This document shows positions 8,929 to 15,763 of a stretch of DNA of 54,503 nucleotides, piece by piece. This DNA is from an uncultured Elusimicrobia bacterium (lineage in GTDB: Bacteria > Elusimicrobiota > Endomicrobiia > Endomicrobiales > Endomicrobiaceae). The notes beneath the pieces were generated by a model. It was given only the letters and a program-made list of their open reading frames with translations, searched no databases and had not been told where the DNA came from. Positions within the stretch are counted from its first letter, which is position 1, and every line of letters begins with the position of its first letter. The stretch covers positions 1 through 54,503 of the forward strand of contig CALGGE010000026.1 of NCBI GenBank assembly GCA_937916125.1, read 5' to 3'. The position numbers and the translations under genes were made by a program.

Positions 8929-10026
8929 ATGTTGATTCGTTTAATATCTTTAATAAAAAAAGAATTTATTACCATCTGGGAAGATAAAAGAACAAGAGCC
9001 ATTATTATGGTTATGCCTTTTATGATGTTTTTTGTTTTTTCCGCAGCAATAACAATGGAAGTTCGCAATATTGATATGGCGGTTTTGGATAACAGCAACA
9101 GTTTTGAAAGTAAAAGTTTAATTGAAAAGTTTGATAATTCGCCATACTTTAGAAAAATATATTACGTTAACGGTTTTGAAGAACTGAAAGAAAAAATCGA
9201 TACTCAAAAAGTTTTAATAGGTGTTTATATAAACAACGATTTTTCAAAAAATATTAAAGCAAACAAACAAGTATCCGTAGAAATTATTACCGACGGCAGA
9301 CAAACAAATTCTGCTTCAATTGCCGGTTCTTATGCAACACAAATAATTAACGGATATAATATGGAACTTACAAAATCAGTTTCTCCGGTGAATATATCGG
9401 TCAGGAATTGGTTTAATGCTAATCTTGAATACAGATGGTATGTTTTAACTGTTATAGTTGCTCTTCTTGCTCTTGTGGTTACTCTCTTACTTACGGCATT
9501 ATCCGTTGCAAGGGAAAGAGAATTAGGCACTTTTGATCAACTTATAATAACTCCTTTAAGCTCTTTTGAAATTTTGTTGGGAAAAACTATACCGCCGTTT
9601 ATTTTGGCGTTAACCGTTACATCAATAATGTCTTTTTTGGCGGTAACAGTATTTAAAATACCGTTTGCGGGAAATCCGTTTTATCTTTTAGGAGCAATAG
9701 CGGTTTCTTTACTTTCAATCGTTGGTGTAGGTCTTTCAATATCGTCAATTGCCAAAACACAACAACAGGCAATTTTGGGAATAATTACATTTCAAATGCC
9801 GGCAGTTTTACTTTCCGGTTTTGTTTCTCCGGTAGAAGATATGCCTCAATTTTTACAAGTTTTAACTTATGCCAATCCGTTAAGATTTTTCATAAAAATA
9901 ACAAGATGTATATTTTTAAAAGGTATGATTCTTGAAGATATTATAACGAATTTGATACCGTTAATAATTATTGCATGTATTACATTATCTTTTGCAGCAT
10001 GGATGTTTAAAAAACAATTGGATTAA
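8929..10026 (+). CDS. ABC-2 type permease (YbhR-like)
   Basis: A 365-residue ABC-2 permease paralogous to its upstream neighbour. It has an N-terminal membrane helix (AIIMVMPFMMFFVFSAA), an extracytoplasmic domain, and C-terminal membrane helices with the loop signature ARERELGTFDQL and later QMPAVLLSGFVSPVEDMP. Its ATG abuts the previous stop codon, which indicates coupled translation and equal stoichiometry. It is the last gene of the efflux operon. Confidence 0.9.
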   Translation: MLIRLISLIKKEFITIWEDKRTRAIIMVMPFMMFFVFSAAITMEVRNIDMAVLDNSNSFESKSLIEKFDNSPYFRKIYYVNGFEELKEKIDTQKVLIGVYINNDFSKNIKANKQVSVEIITDGRQTNSASIAGSYATQIINGYNMELTKSVSPVNISVRNWFNANLEYRWYVLTVIVALLALVVTLLLTALSVARERELGTFDQLIITPLSSFEILLGKTIPPFILALTVTSIMSFLAVTVFKIPFAGNPFYLLGAIAVSLLSIVGVGLSISSIAKTQQQAILGIITFQMPAVLLSGFVSPVEDMPQFLQVLTYANPLRFFIKITRCIFLKGMILEDIITNLIPLIIIACITLSFAAWMFKKQLD

Positions 10027-10038
10027 GGTTTTGTAATC

Positions 10039-10069
10039 TTGACATTAGAGTTACTTTAATTTATATAAT
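10039..10069 (+). promoter_or_regulatory. promoter of the exported MBL-fold hydrolase; nearly leaderless
   Basis: TTGACA (10039-10044) is followed after 17 bp by TATATA (10062-10067), or after 19 bp by TATAAT (10064-10069). Either gives a transcript start 2-4 nt before ATG 10078. No ribosome binding site is visible, so initiation may be leaderless. Confidence 0.65.
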
Positions 10070-10077
10070 TTTACAGT

Positions 10078-11178
10078 ATGAACAGAAGAGATTTTATAAA
10101 AAAATCATTAATAGCCGGAACAGTCGTTGCGGCAGGTGCGGCAACAGGCGGTTATATATTTGTCGATAAAACTACAGACGGTAAATTTATGGAAAGTTTC
10201 GGAAAGTTGCCGAGCGGTAACAGATTGGAACTTATAAAAAAGTCTCCTAATTATAAAGACGGACAATTTCAAAACGAAATTCCTACAACAGTTATGAGCG
10301 GCAACAAAAGCGGCTTTCAAACTATGTGGGAATTTTTAACCGAAAAAAGAAAAGATTTAGCACCCGCACAACCTGTACCGTCAGTAAAAACGGATTTAAA
10401 TTCTTTACCGAAAGATAAAGACCTTATTGTATGGTTCGGCCATTCTTCATATTTGTTGCAGGTTAACGGTATAAAAATTTTAGTTGATCCGGTACTTATA
10501 CAAGGTTCACCGGTAAAATTTATAAATAAACCGTATCCCGGGACTGATATTTATAAACCGAAAGATATTCCGGAAATAGATTTTCTTGTAATAAGTCATG
10601 ACCATTGGGACCATTTGGATTATTTTACCGTTAAAGAATTAAAATCAAAAATAAAAAATATAATTGTTCCTTTAGGCGTGGGTGAACATTTTGAATATTG
10701 GAAATTTTCTTTGGACAAAATTATCGAACTTGATTGGTATAAAGATGCAGAAGTTAACGGTACAAAATTTTATTGTTTGCCTGCCCGCCATTTTTCCGGA
10801 AGAAATATTTTTAGAAACAAAACTTTGTGGGCATCTTTTGTTGTTGAATTTGCTAACGGTAAAAAAGTTTATATCGGCGGCGATTCCGGTTACGGACCGC
10901 ACTTTAAATATACAGGCGAACATTTTCCTAACATAGATTTGGCAATACTTGAAAACGGGCAATATAATCAGGATTGGAACCAAATACACACAATGCCCGA
11001 AAAACTGGGAATAGCAATGCAAGAACTTAATGCTAAACAATATATTACCGTTCATCATTCAAAATATACTTTATCAAAACACAGTTGGGATGATCCGTTA
11101 AAAGCCGAACTTCAAGCCGCAAAAGATTCAAATAAAGATTTGTTGGTATTAACCATCGGGAAACCGCAAGAAATCTAA
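10078..11178 (+). CDS. Tat-exported metallo-beta-lactamase-fold hydrolase (UlaG/NAPE-PLD-like)
   Basis: A 366-residue enzyme with a twin-arginine signal (NRRDFIKKSLIAG followed by an Ala/Gly-rich hydrophobic stretch), which indicates export of a folded, metal-loaded protein. The metallo-beta-lactamase core starts at about residue 118 with VWFGHSSYLLQ and ILVDPV. The zinc motif SHDHWDHLDY follows, then LPARHFSGR, GGDSGYG and the late VHHSKYTLSKHSWDDP. These motifs place it with the UlaG/RomA/NAPE-PLD lactonase-phosphodiesterase branch. It has its own promoter. The substrate is unknown. Confidence 0.9.
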   Translation: MNRRDFIKKSLIAGTVVAAGAATGGYIFVDKTTDGKFMESFGKLPSGNRLELIKKSPNYKDGQFQNEIPTTVMSGNKSGFQTMWEFLTEKRKDLAPAQPVPSVKTDLNSLPKDKDLIVWFGHSSYLLQVNGIKILVDPVLIQGSPVKFINKPYPGTDIYKPKDIPEIDFLVISHDHWDHLDYFTVKELKSKIKNIIVPLGVGEHFEYWKFSLDKIIELDWYKDAEVNGTKFYCLPARHFSGRNIFRNKTLWASFVVEFANGKKVYIGGDSGYGPHFKYTGEHFPNIDLAILENGQYNQDWNQIHTMPEKLGIAMQELNAKQYITVHHSKYTLSKHSWDDPLKAELQAAKDSNKDLLVLTIGKPQEI

Positions 11179-11180
11179 AA

Positions 11181-11263
11181 AACAATGTAGAATGTACAAT
11201 GTATAATGTACAATGAACGGCAACGACAAAACGGCAATTTACAATTTATAATGTATAATTAAC
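11181..11263. repeat. dispersed short-tandem-repeat element, copy A
   Basis: Immediately after the MBL gene lies a run of degenerate 7-nt units of the type TACAATG (11181-11215). It is followed by CAACGAC-type units, then by TTTACAATTTATAATG at about 11237. The same ordered pattern recurs at 28816 and inside rlmD at 47889, and the last motif recurs at 50394. Confidence 0.75.
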
Positions 11264-11316
11264 CGCAAACTAAAATAACCAAAAAAACAATTTGTAATTA
11301 AATGTATATATAGTAT

Positions 11317-11361
11317 AAAAAACTACAAATATTAAATATGCGTAAGATAATATTGTAGTTT
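11317..11361. repeat. inverted repeat upstream of the ATPase remnant
   Basis: AAACTACAA followed by TATTA (11318-11332) pairs with TAATATTGTAGTTT (11348-11361), leaving an AT-rich loop. No T-run follows, so it is not an obvious terminator. It may be an operator or the end of a small element. Confidence 0.4.
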
Positions 11362-11395
11362 TCTGCAAATATTTAATATTAAAGCTAAAGATTTG

Positions 11396-11424
11396 TTGAC
11401 ATTTTTATATTTATGAATTAAAAT
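11396..11424 (+). promoter_or_regulatory. promoter upstream of the AAA ATPase remnant
   Basis: TTGACA (11396-11401), 17 bp, TAAAAT (11419-11424). It is followed by a GGAACT-like ribosome binding region and ATG 11457. Confidence 0.6.
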
Positions 11425-11456
11425 ATTTACAAATAAATTAAAAGGAACTTATAAAT

Positions 11457-11720
11457 ATGGAAAAGTTAGTAGAAAGACCTTTCTATATGGAAAAATTAAA
11501 CAAATTAAAAGTTAGCCCTGATTTGGTAAAAATAATAACAGGAATAAGAAGGTGCGGAAAATCTAAACTTCTCGAAATGTTTTGGCACGAATTAATAATT
11601 AATGATAATATTTCAGATAATCGGATAATAAGCATAAATCTTGAAGATATAATACAAACTCAAAAAATAGGATTAAAATTTAACACTAACAAACTGCTCG
11701 GAAAATATGAAATTTATTAA
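11457..11720 (+). pseudogene. truncated AAA ATPase (DUF4143-type), N-terminal fragment
   Basis: Only 87 residues of a family that usually has about 380-420. The start VERPFYMEKLNKLK and Walker A GIRRCGKSKLL are clear, and the reading LEDIIQTQKIGL fits the strand after Walker A. Walker B, the sensor regions and the C-terminal DUF4143 domain are missing. The promoter and start look intact, so a short peptide may still be made. It is related in family to the intact ATPase at 13711. Confidence 0.8.
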
Positions 11721-11751
11721 ATATAGATGATTTTATTGCGAGAGTAACAAT

Positions 11752-11889
11752 ATGATTTCACAAACGGCACAAAAAGAATTGAATAAATTGTTGGAAGGTA
11801 ACAAAAATTTTATAGAAGGTAAACCGACCGCAAAAAATATGTGTTTAAAAACATTGCAAAGTCACACACCACCGGCAAAGTTGAATTGA
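11752..11889 (+). pseudogene. beta-carbonic anhydrase N-terminal remnant
   Basis: A 45-codon frame reads TAQKELNKLLEGNKNFIEGK followed by PTAKNM. This matches the first helices of beta-carbonic anhydrases, where L-x-x-G-N-x-x-F precedes the zinc-binding CSDSR motif. The frame degenerates after KTLQSHTPPAKLN and no zinc ligands remain. The remnant ends 9 nt before the first copy of the thioesterase-end repeat, so the deletion endpoint may coincide with that repeat. Confidence 0.65.
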
Positions 11890-11897
11890 TATAATAT

Positions 11898-11918
11898 TAT
11901 CCCTTAATCTTTAACGGA
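11898..11918. repeat. direct repeat of the thioesterase 3' end, copy 1 (21 bp)
   Basis: These 21 bp are identical to 14973-14993, the last codons of the acyl-ACP thioesterase gene read on the other strand. The core TCCCTTAATCTTTAACGGA is itself an imperfect palindrome (arms of 8 with one mismatch around TCT). Copies 2 and 3 are at 13568 and 14963 in the same orientation. Confidence 0.85.
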
Positions 11919-12013
11919 CCAATATTATATATATTGTAAAAACAATAGATTTTTAATAAAATAATAAAAAATACATTTCGTTTATAAATAATAAAGTCGT
12001 TGATAAAAATGTT

Positions 12014-13018
12014 ATGGTTAAAAACAAAATAATAAAAACAAACTCAATATTGCTTGATATTAGGAATTTACTTCAATCTGCAAGGACAAATGTACTAAAA
12101 CAAGTAAATAATATAATGGTTGTTACTTATTTTAAAATAGGCAAAAGAATAGTTGAAGAAGAACAAAAAGGAAATAAAAGAGCCGGTTATGGAGAAAAAC
12201 TTATAGTTGAGTTATCAAAAAAATTAACAAAAGAGTTCGGCAAGGGTTTTTCTATTACAAATTTGAAACAAATGAGAACTTTTTATATTAAATATAAAAA
12301 AAGTCAGACAGTGTTTGACCAATTCAAATTAAGTTGGTCACATTATTTAAAATTAATATCAATTGACGATGAACAAGAAAGAAAATTTTATGAAATAGAA
12401 TCTGAAAAGAATAATTGGTCTGTTAGAGAATTACAAAGACAGTTTGATTCTGCACTATATACAAGATTATCTTTAAGCAGAAATAAGAAAAAAGTTTTAG
12501 AGTTATCAAAAAAGGGGCAATTAATAAAAGAACCTCAAGATGTTATAAAAGATCCGTATATTTTAGAGTTTGTAGGATTAGATGAAAAAGAAAGTTATTC
12601 TGAAACTGAATTAGAAACTGCAATAATAAACAAGTTGGAAGATTTTCTTCTTGAATTAGGAAAAGGTTTCACATTTGTAGCAAGACAACAAAGAATTTCT
12701 TTTAATGATAAACATTTTTATTGTGATTTAGTCTTTTATAACAGAATATTAAAAAGTTTTGTACTTATAGATTTAAAAATAGGAGAATTAAAACATCAAG
12801 ATATAGGACAAATGCAGATGTATGTAAATTATTATGATAGAAATGTCCGGTTACCTGAAGAAAATAAAACTATCGGAATTATTTTGTGTAGAGATAAAAA
12901 TGAAGCGGTTGTAGAATATACTTTACCGGAAAACAGTAAAAATATTTTTACAAGTAAATATCAAACTGTTTTACCGAATAAAAAACAATTGCAAAAATTG
13001 TTACAAAATAAAAAGTAA
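12014..13018 (+). CDS. DUF1016 (YhcG-like) PDDEXK nuclease-domain protein
   Basis: A 334-residue, apparently full-length DUF1016 protein. The N-terminal winged-helix-like domain has the family pattern YFKIGKRIVEEEQKG, GYGEKLIVELSKKLTKEFG and FSITNLKQMRTFY. The C-terminal PDDEXK nuclease domain shows FYCDLVFYNRILKSFVLIDL followed by KIG, and the late QMQMYVNYYDRNVR. Genes of this family are often found among restriction-modification and other mobile accessory genes. It lies between copies 1 and 2 of the thioesterase-end repeat, next to a DNA methyltransferase remnant. No ribosome binding site is obvious. Its role is inferred only from the family. Confidence 0.88.
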   Translation: MVKNKIIKTNSILLDIRNLLQSARTNVLKQVNNIMVVTYFKIGKRIVEEEQKGNKRAGYGEKLIVELSKKLTKEFGKGFSITNLKQMRTFYIKYKKSQTVFDQFKLSWSHYLKLISIDDEQERKFYEIESEKNNWSVRELQRQFDSALYTRLSLSRNKKKVLELSKKGQLIKEPQDVIKDPYILEFVGLDEKESYSETELETAIINKLEDFLLELGKGFTFVARQQRISFNDKHFYCDLVFYNRILKSFVLIDLKIGELKHQDIGQMQMYVNYYDRNVRLPEENKTIGIILCRDKNEAVVEYTLPENSKNIFTSKYQTVLPNKKQLQKLLQNKK

Positions 13019-13106
13019 AAGGAGAAATATGAATTAGTTTGTAGAATTATAAGTTTTTAATCTGCAAATTATAAACAGCGAATTAAAAAAGTTCGCAATA
13101 GTACAA

Positions 13107-13316
13107 GTTAATATTAACATTTTTTTGGTGGAAGGCTGATGACCTTCTTCTTATTTGTAGAAATACAAATAATCACGCAAACCCAAAAAAGTGTCGTCAT
13201 ATTTTGTGGAGTTGTATATTGTGCAAACAGTATACTCTCCATAGACGACCTTTATTATGGAATTTGCGTGACATAATTTAAGGTCGTCTTTTATTTTTAA
13301 TGAATATTCCACCAAA
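13107..13316 (+). ncRNA. candidate structured leader RNA with alternative terminator/antiterminator stems
   Basis: Nested inverted repeats fill this gene-free stretch. There is a 12-bp palindrome (13107-13118) and an outer 10-bp stem TTTGGTGGAA (13124-13133)/TTCCACCAAA (13307-13316). Hairpin GAAGG...CCTTC spans 13131-13147. A perfect 9-bp hairpin with a GAAA loop spans 13151-13172. Stem TCACGCAAA (13173-13181)/TTTGCGTGA (13263-13271) encloses GTCGTC (13193-13198)/GACGAC (13244-13249). The same GACGAC can instead pair, as GACGACCTT (13244-13252), with AAGGTCGTC (13280-13288), followed by a T-rich run. That second form looks like an intrinsic terminator. I do not recognise a known riboswitch class. 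Confidence 0.5.
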
Positions 13317-13348
13317 TTTTAGTAATAAAATTTTTGGATATTGCATTA

Positions 13349-13456
13349 ATGAATAAAAAAATAGAATTAGGTCAATTCTTTACAAAAAAAGAAGTTTGGT
13401 TAAAAAAACGAATTGAATTTTTTTGTAAATGGAAATGGATTTTTATTATTAATTAA
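13349..13456 (+). pseudogene. DNA methyltransferase N-terminal remnant
   Basis: A 35-codon frame reads NKKIELGQFFTKKEVWLKKR and then breaks down into an AT-rich tail and a stop. The phrase ELGQFFTK...VWLK is typical of the N-terminus of restriction-associated adenine/cytosine-N4 methyltransferases, where the conserved GQFFT segment precedes the SAM-binding domain. No NPPF/NPPY motif follows. The remnant suggests that this module once carried a restriction-modification gene. Confidence 0.55.
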
Positions 13457-13567
13457 GGATATTTGTAATTAACTTATAAATTTCATTTTAGAAAATCTAA
13501 AAAAATTCATAGAAATATAAAATTAGGCAGAAATATTAATTTTAAAAAAAATATAAACAACTATGTT

Positions 13568-13598
13568 TATAAGTTTTTATCCCTTAATCTTTAGCGGA
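13568..13598. repeat. direct repeat of the thioesterase 3' end, copy 2 (31 bp)
   Basis: It matches copy 3 (14963-14993) over 31 bp with one mismatch (G for A near the end), and the flanking ATGT...TATAAG is also shared. It separates the DUF1016 module from the DUF4143 module. Confidence 0.88.
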
Positions 13599-13612
13599 TT
13601 AAGATTTTATTC

Positions 13613-13641
13613 TTGACAAATTCACTGAAATTATGTATATT
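13613..13641 (+). promoter_or_regulatory. promoter of the DUF4143 ATPase gene
   Basis: TTGACA (13613-13618), 17 bp, TATATT (13636-13641). An inverted repeat TTCACT (13621-13626)/AGTGAA (13644-13649) straddles the -10. A second hairpin, CACTAAAATAA (13656-13666)/TTATTTTGGTG (13669-13679), lies just downstream. This arrangement suggests repressor binding, possibly by a product not encoded here. Confidence 0.65.
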
Positions 13642-13710
13642 TTAGTGAATTAAAACACTAAAATAATATTATTTTGGTGAATATACATCTTTTTAAAAAT
13701 AGGTGTTTTT

Positions 13711-14832
13711 ATGTATATTCAAAGAGCAATATATAACAAAATATTTCACAATTTATTCAAAAATAAAGCAATAATAATTTATGGTGCAAGGCAGGTCGGC
13801 AAAACAACTCTCATAAATAAAATAAAAGATAACAGCAAATATAAAACAATTTATCTTAATTGTGATGAAACAGATGTTCGGCAGGCACTAACAAATAAAA
13901 CATCAACGGAACTTAAAAATTTTATAGGTGATAACAAACTTGTTATTATTGATGAAGCACAACGAGTCCAAAATATAGGTTTATCTTTAAAATTATTAAC
14001 GGATAATTTTAAAGATATTCAAGTAATAGCAACAGGTTCCAGCAGTTTTGAATTATCAAATAAAATATCCGAACCGCTTACCGGAAGAAAAACGGAATTT
14101 CACTTATATCCTTTTTCGGTAAAAGAATTATCACAAAATTTATCCGATATTGAACTTAGCAGAAGTCTTGAAGATTTTCTAATTTTCGGTATGTATCCGG
14201 AAATAAATGTAAATAAAAGTAACAGAAAAAATTTATTGTTGGAACTTGCAACAAGTTATTCTTACAAAGATGTTTTGCAATTCGATAAAATAAGAAATTC
14301 TGCTATTTTGGAAAAATTATTGCAATTACTTGCATTGCAAATAGGCAGTGAAGTTTCTTATACCGAACTTGCCGGCAATTTAGGTATAGATAAAAATACC
14401 GTCGCAAAATATATAGATATTTTAGAACAAGCATTTATAATATTTACTTTAAAACCATTCAGTAGAAATTTAAGAAACGAATTAAAGAAATTAAGAAAAG
14501 TATTTTTTTGGGATACAGGTATAAGAAATGCTTTAATAAACAATTTCAATCCGTTAGATTTAAGGCAAGATGCAGGAGCATTATTTGAAAATTTTATAAT
14601 AGTTGAAAAAATAAAAAAGAACTCCAATAACTTAACTTTTCCTAATTATTATTTTTGGCGAACACAAGATAAAAAAGAAATAGATTTACTTGAAGAAATA
14701 GATGGAAAAATATCGGCTTATGAAATTAAATTAAAAAAGGAAAAAGTTAAAGAACATAAAATATTTAAAGAAACTTATCCCAACAGTTCATTTGCCACAA
14801 TAAACAAAAATAATTTTATTGAATTTTTATAA
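13711..14832 (+). CDS. AAA-family ATPase with C-terminal DUF4143 domain
   Basis: A 373-residue ATPase, complete by length. Walker A is GARQVGKTT (about residues 26-34). Walker B is LVIIDEAQRV (about 78-87), followed by the sensor-like ATGSSSFEL and LTGRKTEFHLYPFS, both typical of this family. The C-terminal DUF4143 part ends in a nuclease-like strand pattern (RTQDKKEIDLLEEIDGK, YEIKLKK). Such genes are common, highly variable accessory genes of unknown function. It fills the 1.4-kb module between repeat copies 2 and 3 and has its own promoter. Confidence 0.88.
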   Translation: MYIQRAIYNKIFHNLFKNKAIIIYGARQVGKTTLINKIKDNSKYKTIYLNCDETDVRQALTNKTSTELKNFIGDNKLVIIDEAQRVQNIGLSLKLLTDNFKDIQVIATGSSSFELSNKISEPLTGRKTEFHLYPFSVKELSQNLSDIELSRSLEDFLIFGMYPEINVNKSNRKNLLLELATSYSYKDVLQFDKIRNSAILEKLLQLLALQIGSEVSYTELAGNLGIDKNTVAKYIDILEQAFIIFTLKPFSRNLRNELKKLRKVFFWDTGIRNALINNFNPLDLRQDAGALFENFIIVEKIKKNSNNLTFPNYYFWRTQDKKEIDLLEEIDGKISAYEIKLKKEKVKEHKIFKETYPNSSFATINKNNFIEFL

Positions 14833-14962
14833 AATAAAATTTTTACTGTAAAAATTATTATTAAATTCAATCATTAAAAATATTATGAATAAAAATAAAA
14901 TAAGAGAGTATTCGGTTGGGTTTACAAACTTATATTTATGCTAAGATTACATATAATATGTG

Positions 14963-14993
14963 TATAAGTTTTTATCCCTTAATCTTTAACGGA
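14963..14993. repeat. direct repeat, copy 3, overlapping the thioesterase 3' end
   Basis: The repeat comprises the last 22 bp of the thioesterase coding sequence (including its stop) plus 9 bp beyond it. Because the gene is intact, this is the presumed original site, and copies 1 and 2 are the duplicated ends of inserted segments. Confidence 0.85.
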
Positions 14994-15754
14994 TAATCCA
15001 CGATGGTAGAGGTATCTGTTTTTTCTTCCCATAGGGTAGCAATGTCGCAAACGGAAACACCGTCTTTTTCTATTTTATGAACATATAATTTCGGAGTATC
15101 CGTTTTATATGTTGTGCAGGTTAAAACATCATTCAAAAAAGATTCTCTGTTAAATTTAACTTTTAATTGTTTTATTGTATTTGTTTTCTTAAATTCGTCC
15201 GGAGCTGCATTTTCTGCAAGGTTAATATAACTTTTGTTGTTTGCATGTTTATTAAAATCCAAATCGGATAAATTTATTTTATGTGTAATTTCGTTAAACT
15301 TTTCTTTAATTTGCGGTAAAACAAATTTTTTATGCTCTCCCAAAACAAGTTCATTACAAACTTCAAACCTTTCGGCTACAACATCGGTTTTTGCAGGTCT
15401 TTTAGATTGTCTATCAATTATAAACCAAAGAGCATTACCTTTAGCAAATATTTTATCGTGATAATATAAATTAAAGTCGGTAAAAACTTTTAGTTTGGAT
15501 ATTTCCGAAATCCATATTTCAACTTTTATTTCTTCCGACCAATAAGGTAAAAAATCTATAAAATCAATATTAAAGCCGGTTACTACCCAATATTGTTGTG
15601 TTGCAAACAAATCGTAAGCTGCCATTTTTTTTGTTGCGGTATATCGTGCAAAAGCATCCTGTAAATACATAATTGCAGATATCGGTCTTAACTTATAATT
15701 GAATAAATCCATATTATCAAGTATTACATTGTAAATGTGTGAATATTTTTGCAT
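14972..15754 (-). CDS. acyl-ACP thioesterase (FatA/TE14 family)
   Basis: A 260-residue double-hotdog thioesterase that hydrolyses acyl-ACP to free fatty acid. The first hotdog covers residues 1-125 (RPISAIMYLQDAFARYT, WVVTGFNIDF). The second begins at LSDLDFNKHANNKSYINL, which carries the catalytic Asn-x-His of the family (N..H in DFNKHANN). The length is normal for bacterial members. It starts 10 nt after the end of the LysR gene on the same strand and is probably co-transcribed with it. The 3' end serves as the repeat unit flanking the accessory island. Confidence 0.88.
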   Translation of the reverse strand: MQKYSHIYNVILDNMDLFNYKLRPISAIMYLQDAFARYTATKKMAAYDLFATQQYWVVTGFNIDFIDFLPYWSEEIKVEIWISEISKLKVFTDFNLYYHDKIFAKGNALWFIIDRQSKRPAKTDVVAERFEVCNELVLGEHKKFVLPQIKEKFNEITHKINLSDLDFNKHANNKSYINLAENAAPDEFKKTNTIKQLKVKFNRESFLNDVLTCTTYKTDTPKLYVHKIEKDGVSVCDIATLWEEKTDTSTIVDYPLKIKG

Positions 15755-15763
15755 AATAAACCC

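Noticed and set aside
11457..11720. Functional small ATPase
   Set aside because: Only Walker A is present. Walker B and the rest of the fold are missing compared with the intact family member at 13711.
13131..13172. Hammerhead-ribozyme-like CTGATGA followed by GAAA
   Set aside because: CTGATGA is the loop of a 5-bp hairpin and GAAA is the tetraloop of a separate 9-bp hairpin. The order and pairing needed for the three-stem hammerhead core are not present.
13107..13316. Retron msr-msd RNA
   Set aside because: The closed outer stem with internal hairpins is suggestive, but no reverse transcriptase gene is anywhere in the window. An embedded terminator also fits a leader RNA better. Kept only as an alternative.
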